NCBI GenBank assembly: GCA_001687465.1
Contig: LVLI01000810.1
Span: 1-44,146 of the forward strand
DNA: 44,146 nucleotides
Source of the DNA: Halocafeteria seosinensis
Lineage: Eukaryota; Sar; Bigyra; Bicosoecida
Direction: 5' to 3'
Shown here piece by piece: positions 33,984 to 42,855 of the stretch. Made by a program: the position numbers and the translations under genes. Positions within the stretch are counted from its first letter, which is position 1. Each line of letters begins with the position of its first letter. The notes below the pieces were generated by a model that saw only the letters and a program-made list of their open reading frames with translations, had not been told where the DNA came from and made no database searches.

Positions 33984-36071
33984 ATGACACAAAGCATCGC
34001 CTACCAATATTTCAAAAGAGAATGGAGGAGTTGTCCTCCTCCGGGGAAAATGTGCCCAGGAAATTCCGAGTATGAGACGGTCAAGGCATTTATATGTCAG
34101 TATAAGGGCGGAGACGGGCAGGAATGTGGAGCGGTGCTACACCCAGATACTATGCTAGACAACAGAGGACGCAAAAGCCCCGCATCGCTGCGCTCCCATT
34201 TGAACCAAAAGCACCAAGGATGGAACGCAAAGCTCTCTTCCAGCGCTTGTGTTGGCCAAAAGCGAATAGCCGAGTACCCTATGACAGTACAGAAAAAGGA
34301 TGATTTTCGCTCACCGGAGGAAAACGATATTGCCAAACTTGTTGAACTGTTTATAGACCATAACTGGTCTTATCAATCGGTTATTCGTCAAACCACTAAA
34401 CGAATGATGAGGGATCATTGCCCATCATTGGGAAATCCACCGACGAGGCAAAGCCTCGCTCGGTATGTGCGAAACTTCGCACAAGCAGACCGACAAGAGA
34501 TCATCAAATTGCTTAAATACCAGGACTCTATTGTATTAGTGTCAGATATTTGGTCTACTAAAGACAAAAAATCGTTTTTATTGGCATTAGCCATGTATAT
34601 TGATGCCAGCTGGTCCCTCCGCTGTCATCTAGTTGATTTGAAACAATTGGAAGAGTCATATACTGGTGAAAATATTCGAAAGGCCTTTGAGGAGATTTTG
34701 GAAGAAGCACATATATCGTATGACAAACTTGGCGTCATAGCTACTGATTCTGGGCCGAACATGAAAATAGCGGTGAGGGAGCTTAGCCAACTTAGCGACA
34801 CAACGCCTATTGTAAATCTTCCTTGCCTCGCTCATTGTATAAATAATGCAGTTTCTAAAGGCTTATTCGACCATCAGGAAATTGGCAAGCTAATGAACCA
34901 CGTTCGCGATTTCTCCACGTTCATGAGTTCAGAGACTATGACACGATGGCTCAAATCAGCGCAGGAGAAAAAGAACCGGAGGACTTTACGTGCTATCCAA
35001 GTTAAGGGCATACGATGGCATACTTATTCGGATATGGTTGATCGTTTCCTGGAACTGCTACCTGATTACAGGGAGGTCACATCATGTATCAGTGATGAGA
35101 ACGCTCTGCCTCCTTCCCAAGTTGAGTATCTTTCAAATACAGTAAACAACGAGGACTTCATAGCCAAAGTGGAAGCGTTGGCACGGATTCTCAGGGATGT
35201 GCGCTTCTTTGCACGAAAAGTAGAAGGTCATGGCGCGAATGCCCTGTCGACGTTCCTTCTGGTTTATTATCACCTAACGAAGTATTACTTGGTCAGTAGC
35301 GACCAAGACAATACCCTTGTGAAGGATTTCAAAAAGACCTGCAAAGAGTACATTGAAGAATTTGTATCGAGAGACCAGTTTGCTGCCGCATCTCTGGCGT
35401 TCGTGTTAGATCCCCGCTGTGTTAGACCAGAGAAATCGTTGTTCACTAATCCGCCAACTGGATTACAAGCATCCGTAAAAGAGGTGCGAGACTGGGTGAA
35501 GGATATAGGATTTAATGATTCCGTACTGGGGCAATTTGCGCGTCTGCATTGGAAATCCGTCGTCAGAAAAGGAAAGAAAATCCCGGATGAGATCAAACAT
35601 GTTGATGTCGGAGAGTTACGAGGAAACGGAGATAATCAGAGTGGTAATGAAGAAGAGGATCAAAGCAGTTCTGACGAGGAGGTCAAGTGTTTTCGTCAGG
35701 CTGTGATGGATGAACTGAAATGTTTCCGAAGTTTCTCCAAGAATTCATCCCAAGAACCGCTGCCATTCTGGAAGGAACATCATGAAAAATTTCCCCTGTT
35801 AGCGCCTGTTGCAAAACGGTTTCTTCCAATTCCTGGGAGTGCAGCCCCTGCAGAGCAAGTTTTTTCAATTGCGGGGAGGGTTCATTCTGACAGATCGTGC
35901 AATATGACTGCAGAAACTCTGCGGGCTATTCTCACTATCAAGAACTCTCGCTTAGGATGGATGGATCTTGCCCGGCAACCTCCATCGGATGCTTTTGATG
36001 TAAATGTTGATCCGTTCGGAGAAAATGAAGCCGAAATGAGGATGGACGAAGCTGAGGAAGTCTTGGACTAG
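33984..36071 (+). CDS. hAT-family transposase
   Basis: A single ORF of 695 residues from ATG 33984. A BED-like zinc finger lies near residues 35-75 (CQYKGGDGQEC ... HLNQKH). The RNase H-like catalytic core shows SDIWSTKDKKSF (first Asp), GVIATDSGPNM (second Asp), LPCLAHCINNAV (the hAT CxxH element) and the RW motif IRWHTYSDMVDRFLEL. The C-terminal hAT dimerisation region reads PLPFWKEHHEKFP, PIPGSAAPAEQVFSIAGRV and AILTIKNS. The enzyme cuts and pastes the element by a hairpin mechanism and yields 8-base duplications, as seen here. No stop or frameshift was found. It lacks introns, unlike most host genes in the window, which fits an element-encoded gene. Confidence 0.95.
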   Translation: MTQSIAYQYFKREWRSCPPPGKMCPGNSEYETVKAFICQYKGGDGQECGAVLHPDTMLDNRGRKSPASLRSHLNQKHQGWNAKLSSSACVGQKRIAEYPMTVQKKDDFRSPEENDIAKLVELFIDHNWSYQSVIRQTTKRMMRDHCPSLGNPPTRQSLARYVRNFAQADRQEIIKLLKYQDSIVLVSDIWSTKDKKSFLLALAMYIDASWSLRCHLVDLKQLEESYTGENIRKAFEEILEEAHISYDKLGVIATDSGPNMKIAVRELSQLSDTTPIVNLPCLAHCINNAVSKGLFDHQEIGKLMNHVRDFSTFMSSETMTRWLKSAQEKKNRRTLRAIQVKGIRWHTYSDMVDRFLELLPDYREVTSCISDENALPPSQVEYLSNTVNNEDFIAKVEALARILRDVRFFARKVEGHGANALSTFLLVYYHLTKYYLVSSDQDNTLVKDFKKTCKEYIEEFVSRDQFAAASLAFVLDPRCVRPEKSLFTNPPTGLQASVKEVRDWVKDIGFNDSVLGQFARLHWKSVVRKGKKIPDEIKHVDVGELRGNGDNQSGNEEEDQSSSDEEVKCFRQAVMDELKCFRSFSKNSSQEPLPFWKEHHEKFPLLAPVAKRFLPIPGSAAPAEQVFSIAGRVHSDRSCNMTAETLRAILTIKNSRLGWMDLARQPPSDAFDVNVDPFGENEAEMRMDEAEEVLD

Positions 36072-36220
36072 GCGCTGAAGGCCACTCACGGGTTCATTAG
36101 TGAAAATGAATATAGAACGCAGTTAAATTGGACTTGATGTCGGCATACTAGCGCGTAATACTCTATAGATACTCAAAACATGCGCGCGAGCGGCGCGGAC
36201 CGTCCGCGGCCTGCTCCGCG

Positions 36221-36236
36221 AGAGGGAACATCCTAG
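36221..36236 (-). repeat. hAT right terminal inverted repeat
   Basis: Reads CTAGGATGTTCCCTCT on the minus strand, matching the left end. Confidence 0.88.
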
Positions 36237-36244
36237 CCACAGAG
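36237..36244 (+). repeat. hAT target-site duplication, right
   Basis: CCACAGAG, identical to 33697-33704. Confidence 0.92.
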
Positions 36245-36371
36245 TGCCTTTTTCGCTTCTGACTCTCTTCCTTAATGAAGACGATGACGGGAGACAACAC
36301 CAACTAAATGCTTAGGGATAACTTATATTTCATACGGGATAAATCAACGTTCAACCGAGCGGCTGGTGAAC

Positions 36372-37090
36372 CGAAGTGAAGGCAACGAGGCAACCGGAGA
36401 ATTTCCCTCGTGTGTTGAAGCACAGGCGCGTCCTGCCGAAAAAGGCCACTCCGTGGACTATGAACAGGTCATTCTGACGGTAGGTAACATCGCAGCGATG
36501 ACACTGCTAGCAAGTGCATCCCAGGTCTACGGTGGCTCGTAGTCGTGGCGCTCCTTTCGCGGGCAGGGGCACAGGCTCAGCAGTAACCTACATTTATCGA
36601 CGACACAATTCATGGAACACCTCATGGTTTCCAAGATCTGGTGGTACCTGAAATGGACCGGTCAGCAAAAAAGAATATATTGCCCGTGGTCACATTCCCG
36701 TTCCCTGTACATTGGGAACTAGAGGGTACTGTATGGTTGTGCGAGAGTAGCGAAAGAACAAATTACTCGATGATACCGCGATGGGGTCATAAAGAATGAA
36801 AATGGGAGGGCATTACCAGGTGTACACCAGTACGATCGTTCTGGACAACGAAAAAGTTGGCCACAAGTTTGTCGGTGCTACAGCCAGCCGATGCAAGGAA
36901 TTTTCCAATGTTCTATAGGCGTTCGTTTTTCTGCCACACCTGAGCGATCCTGCTGTTAAAGTAGATCAAAATTTCGGAAGGGACTGTTACACAGCCGCAC
37001 TTGTCACGTAAATCCAGTGACCCCATTTGACCAACTAATTTTCACAGTGGGGACAAACCAAGATGCTTAAGTCTACAAGAGCCAGGACCA
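36372..37090 (+). pseudogene. Dead copy of the DxRD glycosyltransferase
   Basis: The stretch aligns with glycosyltransferase A from its upstream region (GGCAACGAGGC) through its start codon region and its 3' flank (GATGCTTAAGTCTACAAGAG). About 655 bases of A (roughly 32283-32938), including the DFRD motif, are missing at a junction near 36605. A short deletion soon after the start shifts the frame into a stop at a GGCTCGTAG word, and further small deletions remove about 10 and 30 bases in the 3' half. The C-terminal part (GATACCGCGATGGGGTCATA, GTACACCAGTACGATCG, AAAAAGTTGGCCACAAGTTT) remains close to A. It cannot make a functional enzyme. Confidence 0.9.
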
Positions 37091-37789
37091 TTGGGCCGAG
37101 CCTACAACTGGAGACATTGACGCTTCATTTGCACTTGAGTCCCGATATACTTCCGTGTTCAGAAGCGATAGCCTTTTGTTTCTGTCTTCATTTCAGCATG
37201 GCTGTTCCCAGAGGTTCGCCGTAGGTGACCGGACGTACACGATAAGCACGTAACCTATTACCATATTAATATTTATTGGCATGCGTGCAGGGAAGAGCAT
37301 TTATCCGACTGAGAAAACGGGGCTATTGATTTGCCGAAGATACTTAAGCACGAGCCAAGGAAGTCGCCTACAAACTCCTGTCCGTACACCTGTGGCGGTA
37401 CAGCACTACTAGGGGAAGGGTCGTTTAAACGCCACTCGTCGGACTATTAACAAGACTCAGCAGATAAGGACATCATACGACAGAGTACAAGGCACTTTTT
37501 CAAGAGTGGCTTTCCCACCTGCGAACTGTATCAGTCTACTCATGCTTTCACCCTCTTGTTTTTCGTCGACCTGGCACGGATATTGCCTCCTGGGGTTCGT
37601 GTGTGTCTAGTTAAATACTTACCAATAAGAATAATAATATGGTAAGCTATTGAATCAATAACTCAACTTGAAGTGATTCCTGGTGCCTAACTCAAAGTCC
37701 TGCTTACTTCCAAGCAGATTTTCCCTGATTCTGTCATAAATTACTAAGTATCGTTCACAGAATAGCCAAATAATAGTAAGAAATGCTGC
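37091..37789. other. Intergenic stretch
   Basis: No gene, repeat or motif was recognised. Confidence 0.3.
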
Positions 37790-38345
37790 TATACTAGTAT
37801 GAGTAGTATGATGCCCGCAGCACACTGTCACCAAAGCCCAATAGGTTCCATTCACGAGGTAGCGGTTCCACACGTCCGCTTAATCCCAGAAGAAATGGGG
37901 GTTGAAACTGAATTCGTACAGTTGCTGTTTTCTGTTAGCCTCTACCCAGTGCAAAATTTCAGTCGTGATTTCTTGCTCTTTCCACCGTTCCAAATGTTGA
38001 ACATACACGTCGTTGCTGTACGCTATAAGAGTAGGGCTGATATGTTCTGGTGTCCCCTTGTGTTTTTTATTCCAGCCGACTAGGTCCGGGTGCTTGAAAT
38101 CAATCCTGTAATTGCGATGCCTTATTGTTCAGGAATCGCCACTGGTTCGTTGGGTTTATCGACAGCCATTTAATATAGTTCTTCAATGTCTCCACGAACT
38201 GCCATATCTACGTCTATATAAACAATTTTCTCCGGGATACGAGTCCCATCGATTCTTTTCGCGTAAGGATTTCATAAAGGAAAAGCCGTGCGTACTGTAG
38301 TTGTTGGGAGAAGACCTGTCGAGCTAAAAGCACCGGCCCTGCAAC
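37790..38345 (-). pseudogene. Decayed GT8-family glycosyltransferase
   Basis: Read on the minus strand, about 38240-38173 encodes TRIPEKIVYIDVDMAVRGD followed by IEELY, the classic GT8 region with its DxD metal motif. A stop (38170-38172) follows at once, then VDKPNEPVAIPEQ in the same frame. A one-base shift then opens RHRNYRIDFKHPDLVGWNKK, SPTLIAYSNDVYVQHLERWK and YEFSFNPHFFWD, ending in a stop at 37880-37882. WNRYLVNGTYWAL follows. The order of these pieces is that of a GT8 catalytic domain. Interrupted frames and no plausible splice sites to bypass both stops point to a pseudogene. It lies opposite in strand to the neighbouring intact glycosyltransferases. Confidence 0.8.
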
Positions 38346-38463
38346 TGACTTCATTGAAGAGATTCGTGCTTTCCATATCGTCAAGAAGCATTACCACGGT
38401 ACTTGTTGATAGCTGCGGCGTTTGCTTCCTTTGCTGTTCCTGATCAAGGATCTGACATCATAT

Positions 38464-38618
38464 GACACACACATATATGCGACAGATAGCCCACCGGCCA
38501 GGGATTGACCGCATCCTCTTAACGAGGAGCGGTATGCGCCCGTGTTAAGCAGCGACGGGCCCGCTGTTCCTGCAGCTTTGCTTCCCGGCCGGTGGGCTAT
38601 CTGTCACATTTGTGTGTT
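38464..38618 (+). repeat. MITE-like element, copy 4 (complete)
   Basis: About 150 bases with inverted ends: CACACACATATATGCGACAG plus ATAGCCCACCGGCC on the left and GGCCGGTGGGCTATCTGTCA plus CATTTGTGTG on the right, nearly reverse complements over about 30 bases. The interior contains TTGACCGCATCCTCTTAACG and the palindrome CGGGCCCG. It has no coding capacity. No clear target duplication was found. Confidence 0.8.
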
Positions 38619-39415
38619 GCTGACAACTACCTGAAGTACCCTCCTGTGTTTTCGATTGTTTGAAGACGCACTTCATGAGGCTAATCATGTGTGATGGTTA
38701 CGTTTTTCTTTGAGTTCCTCCCACCATTTCGTTCTGTTTCTGGTCCTCAGACGACGCCTTCCTCCAAATTGCAACAGTGCAATTCGAATGGACGGCTCCT
38801 TGGACGACGACTCCTGGTCATGGTCGCACGCCCTAGGAACACGTGGAGATTCCACCTAATTTGCTTGATGGGACTGTGTACCATCTTATGACTATACATA
38901 GTGGCTATTTGCCACGTACCCCCGCTATAATCCTACACGAAGAATCTATGATCATGTCAACTCCACGACGTTGACTGGAACGGCTGTTAAGCTGTTTCCG
39001 CTGCTGGTTTTGACAAGTTGACTTACTAAACCACAAACAGCCAAATCAGAATTTATATATGCATGCATGCGAGTTGTCTCCAATCATTGATTGGCAGTTC
39101 TCCCGGAGGAAGTGACAAATGCGTGGGGTGTGGCAAGGTCCTGACTCAAGAAAGTTGAATGTGACGCCGCCGCCACGTGCCTGCGGTGCCCTGCACTGCT
39201 TTTCCACGGAATATCGGTATACCCGGTGTACTGTTGTTGTTTTCGGTACAACGCTAGCCAAAACTGGAATCATACGGTCTGTATGGGTATTTACAGACAT
39301 AGAAGCAGTAGCTTGGGCACTCCCACAGGAACCAGTTGATCCCGAAGAGTTGAATAGTGCATTGCAGGCAGCAAGACGTGCATGTATGCATGGGTAAAAA
39401 TAGCAGAAGGAGAAG
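38619..39415. other. Upstream region of lipid synthase 1, with a uORF candidate
   Basis: No conserved gene. A 92-codon ATG ORF (39119-39397, +) ends 18 bases before the lipid synthase 1 start and matches no family; it could be an upstream ORF in the leader or chance. A TTTATATATGCATGCATGCG patch lies at about 39052-39071. Confidence 0.3.
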
Positions 39416-40429
39416 ATGAACATCCGTAAATTCAAAGAGAGACTACTGGCGGATCTTAATTTGGTTCGGTCCAACTACACGTGGCTCAAGATTGGCATAT
39501 GTGTATGCCAATTAGCATATTTTCAAACGATAGTGGCTAGAAAGCTGGCTTTCTATCGACACAGGCCGATAGGCTCATACTTAGAAGGTCCTGAAGGAGG
39601 CGATGTACGACAACACACGCTCTTGGATATAGGGCATCAACTGGCTCCGGATTTAGGGGAGGAGAGATGGATTCACACGTTAAACAGCAAATTTCTGCAA
39701 GTGTTCAGTTGCTTTGTTGCGGCAGTAGCACTGCTTCCTTACTTTTTAGACCAACGTTCAACCGAAGTATGTCCATATTATTCGATCAATATGGCATTAC
39801 GCTTCTTGTTCGTCGTGTGCATTGGGAAATTTATTCGTGTATTCTTCTTCCTACCGACAAGTTTACCCGGAAGTGCAAGGCACTGCTTTGGAGAAATCGA
39901 GGAAGAGCATCGCCCAAAACAAATAACAGATATTTTTGTCGACCATAAGTTCAACGGGCCGTATAACTGTGGAGATTTACTATTTTCTGGGCACATGCTT
40001 ATAGTGACGAGCACACTCTGCTACATTTGGTATTATCTCACCAAATTGGTGTCTCGAAGGACAGCGTTAGTGACTATGGGTTGTTGCTTGATGTGTGCAC
40101 TGATTCAAGTTACACTTATAGTACTGACACGAAGTCATTACTCTGTGGATCTAACTTTAGGTGTTACTGTTGGGTTTTGTCTCTGGCACACGTTTTCATA
40201 TGTATGGTGTCCGGAAGACAGAAACCCGTATGCCGGAAGGGCAGGAAGTTTCATTTCCGATTACGTAGAAGTTTCTTCAGATGACGCAAACCAGGATGGC
40301 CCCTCAAAACACGGAGACGGAGAACGATCGCCTCGTCCTTATGAGAAAGATGAGAGCATCCACAGTGCAAGTAGCTCTGATGGGGATGAGTTTCACCAGA
40401 GAAACCATGCAGGAAAAAGAGATCTATGA
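39416..40429 (+). CDS. Sphingomyelin/IPC synthase-like phosphotransferase 1 (PAP2_C)
   Basis: Intronless, 337 residues with several hydrophobic segments. The family motifs of sphingolipid head-group synthases are present: the SMS-like segment YSINMALRFLFVV...TSLPG, CGDLLFSGHM (Cys185, His193) and RSHYSVDLTLG (His241, Asp245). The two histidines and the aspartate form the expected catalytic triad. Such enzymes move a phospho-head-group (phosphocholine, phosphoinositol or phosphoethanolamine) from a glycerophospholipid to ceramide in Golgi or plasma membrane; the head group here is not predictable. The C-terminal 70 residues are acidic, Ser-rich and probably cytosolic. It is paralogous to synthase 2 at 42.9 kb, with the triad at identical residue numbers. 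Glycosyltransferase B follows on the same strand. Confidence 0.88.
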   Translation: MNIRKFKERLLADLNLVRSNYTWLKIGICVCQLAYFQTIVARKLAFYRHRPIGSYLEGPEGGDVRQHTLLDIGHQLAPDLGEERWIHTLNSKFLQVFSCFVAAVALLPYFLDQRSTEVCPYYSINMALRFLFVVCIGKFIRVFFFLPTSLPGSARHCFGEIEEEHRPKQITDIFVDHKFNGPYNCGDLLFSGHMLIVTSTLCYIWYYLTKLVSRRTALVTMGCCLMCALIQVTLIVLTRSHYSVDLTLGVTVGFCLWHTFSYVWCPEDRNPYAGRAGSFISDYVEVSSDDANQDGPSKHGDGERSPRPYEKDESIHSASSSDGDEFHQRNHAGKRDL

Positions 40430-41120
40430 TCTTTCCGTCCCTTTTGGATCGCCATTCTTGGAGGAAGAACTGCACCATACAAGCCAGTTCCCTATAGACA
40501 CCTGTGAAGTAGAGTTCCATCGAAGTGGCACTATTCTAATTGTACAATTGTACAATGCCGACCCTTGCTTCGTAGATCGGGAATCATAGTGGGCTCTTGT
40601 CAATATCAATCACCTCTATATCTCAGTTGCCTCCAAATAAAAATTTAGTGGATAGACAATCCCGATGTACCGTAGTGTAAAGGCATACCGTAGGGGCACA
40701 CAATAGTAATGTTTCTGAACGATCGGATTCTTCTGAACTGCGAATAACGAATCTGAGCTTCACCTCCCCACAATGAGTTGGTACAAAGGTTCTGCGACTT
40801 GACTTTCACGTATGACTTCACCAAACAGGTAATGCTGGTAAATCTTACGGTCTGTAGAGTCTGCTCGCAGTGCGCGGGCGCGGGCAGGACAACTTTCCGA
40901 AGCTACCACTTCAAATTAGAAACAAGCATATCAGTGATTTGTGTTGTCCACACTGGGATTGCATTTCTGATACGCAAAACACTCTACAAGGAGATCTGCT
41001 TACAGTGCACACAGAATCGTACTTAGCTTTGGAGAAAGCAGGATATTTGGTCTCCGTGGAAGTCCCATCAGCTACAGATACTCATAGGATCAAACTACTG
41101 CTAACATCACGCTGAATACT
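40430..41120. other. Intergenic between lipid synthase 1 and glycosyltransferase B
   Basis: No gene recognised. Short plus-strand frames at 40778-41115 lack motifs and may be leader sequence. Confidence 0.3.
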
Positions 41121-41132
41121 TTTATACGACAG
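41121..41132 (+). promoter_or_regulatory. TTTATACGAC element upstream of glycosyltransferase B
   Basis: TTTATACGACAG, sharing ten bases with the element upstream of copy A; about 95 bases before the ATG. Confidence 0.35.
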
Positions 41133-41226
41133 CATCTTTTCTTGATATCACAACTTTAGGGTGCTGATAAATCAGCGAGACAATGAAGCCAAGGTAAATC
41201 ACTGCGAGTGGCCAGTGTTCGTCGAC

Positions 41227-42291
41227 ATGGTTGGGCTTGCGTCAAAAGCATGCATCAACAATCGAAAACGACTCTTTGTCCTGATCGTTGTTCTTCTGAA
41301 TACTACGTGGTTGACGTTCTTCCTGTGGTGGGGGCTAACTCCAGCGAGCACGGTGTCTCCATCTTCCCTACGGAGTCAAAATCTGCATCAGCAACAATAC
41401 AGCTTCGGAGATACAAACGGGGAAGGAAGAAGGCACAATAAATATCTCGTTGTGTCCGCTGCAGTGGGATATACCTTTTATAGCTATGAAAGGTTTATAA
41501 CCACACTCAGGAGGCACTACAGTGGTGATGTGGTGTTACTGGTTGGCAGGAGGGACATATGGGCAGCATCGCTCGTAGAAAGATGCTTCAACTCTTCCGT
41601 TCGAATCGTTCCGCTTGAGAGTGTAGTTGACATTGGCGCTAAAGGAGATAGATATGTTGCTTATGCTGAGCACTGCGAAAACTATACCATGTGCCTTGCA
41701 ACAGACTTTCGTGATGTCTTCTTTCAAGACAATCCGTTCAAGAACATACCTTCAAATTATGAAATGATACTTTCAGAGGAAGAAAGTACGGGCATTGGGT
41801 ACACAGGGAGTAACAAGCGTTGGATATCCTCATGCTGGGGAGATGAGTTCCTGAAGCGGGTAGCCGACACCCCTCCAGTATGTTCTGGAACAATATACGG
41901 GACACCAGCAGGATTTAAGGTCTTACGAGATCTGATGATAGATGAAATGAGACTCTCAGCTGAAAAGAAATGCATTGCAAGAGACCAAGGACACCTCAAC
42001 TATTTGCTTCTATCGAAACAGTTTCCTTTCCCAGTGCTGAGACAAATTCGAGGTTATGGATTGGTAAACACGCTGGCACGTATGAAACCGGCACAAGCAC
42101 GGTTATGGCTCCAAGGTGGGGGAGTGAGGAACGAAGACGGCAGTCTTTCTCCAGTAGTTCATCATTATGATAGATTCGGCAAATTAGAGGACCTTTTGGA
42201 GAGGTTCCTCGAACCGGGTTTTCCAAACGACGTCAGGCAGTGCTCTCGTTGGGAAATGACTCGGTTTTGCCTCAGCGGGTTATTATGTTGA
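41227..42291 (+). CDS. DxRD-type Golgi glycosyltransferase, copy B
   Basis: Intronless, 354 residues from ATG 41227; the open frame continues upstream only through non-ATG codons. The signal anchor lies near residues 17-36 (LFVLIVVLLNTTWLTFFLWW). The lumenal motifs mirror copy A: VVSAAVGYTFYSYERF, RRHYSGDVV, ATDFRDVFFQDNPF (Asp160, Asp163), PPVCSGTIYGTPAGF, KCIARDQGHLNYLL, IRGYGLVNTLAR, NEDGSLSPVVHHYDR. The N-terminal stem differs strongly from A, while the catalytic domain is conserved, so both copies appear to be under selection for activity. A GT-A transferase is predicted; substrate unknown. It sits between the two lipid synthase paralogues on the same strand. Confidence 0.83.
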   Translation: MVGLASKACINNRKRLFVLIVVLLNTTWLTFFLWWGLTPASTVSPSSLRSQNLHQQQYSFGDTNGEGRRHNKYLVVSAAVGYTFYSYERFITTLRRHYSGDVVLLVGRRDIWAASLVERCFNSSVRIVPLESVVDIGAKGDRYVAYAEHCENYTMCLATDFRDVFFQDNPFKNIPSNYEMILSEEESTGIGYTGSNKRWISSCWGDEFLKRVADTPPVCSGTIYGTPAGFKVLRDLMIDEMRLSAEKKCIARDQGHLNYLLLSKQFPFPVLRQIRGYGLVNTLARMKPAQARLWLQGGGVRNEDGSLSPVVHHYDRFGKLEDLLERFLEPGFPNDVRQCSRWEMTRFCLSGLLC

Positions 42292-42855
42292 TTGCGGTGG
42301 ATAACCAAAACCCATGTTACAATTATTTAAGACATTTTGAACCAAAGAGGACTAGGGCGAGGAAAGCCGAGGTTCAAACACACACACACACACACACACA
42401 GGTTCAAACGGCTTACGCTCCGCAATGGAGCACAGGAGTGAACGATACGGTTGGCAGCCTCTTATTACCACCAGATAAACCTAATCCCCCTAATGATTGT
42501 TTCTTGTCCACATTCTAAATAACGACAGCAGTTCTGTACAATCATGCCGGTAGGGTAGTAAGTAACTACTGTAAGTTCCAGGTGTTGTCGCAGACTCCGG
42601 CGGCGGCGCCCCGCTCCGCCTCTGATTTCATACCACGCCTTACCTCACACATGCTTGCATATTATACTGTCTCATGATAGAGTTGTGTTTGTTCTATGTA
42701 TGGTCATTTGATATAGGCTGTGGTTTGCCATTTTGGCCGGGTGAAATCTATTATACGGAGCAAGAACAGAGGCCAACAAGAGACTCCTTAGACTGACTGA
42801 TGCTCCGATAAGCAATTTATGCGTTTATAACCTGGGACAAACGCTGTTCAGCAGG
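42292..42855. other. Intergenic between glycosyltransferase B and lipid synthase 2
   Basis: No gene. Contains a (CA)n microsatellite at 42371-42409 and, at about 42816-42830, an ATTTATGCGTTTATAAC patch that could serve the promoter of lipid synthase 2. Confidence 0.35.
42371..42409. repeat. (CA)n microsatellite flanked by direct repeats
   Basis: About eleven CA units lie between two copies of GGTTCAAAC (42371-42379 and 42401-42409). Confidence 0.85.

Larger units (their letters stand above)
33705..36236 (+). mobile_element. hAT DNA transposon, apparently complete
   Basis: The 2532-base element is bounded by imperfect terminal inverted repeats: CTAGGATATTCTCCCC at 33705-33720 and, read inward from the other side, CTAGGATGTTCCCTCT at 36236-36221. 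Identical 8-base target duplications flank it. GC-rich subterminal repeats (CGCGGA-type words and the palindrome GCGGACCGTCCGC) lie inside both ends, typical of transposase binding regions. It carries one uninterrupted transposase ORF. The perfect duplication and intact ORF suggest recent insertion and possible autonomy. Confidence 0.93.

Noticed and set aside
41161-41226. Longer N-terminus for glycosyltransferase B
   Set aside because: It begins at GTG; ATG 41227 is the first real start and precedes the anchor.
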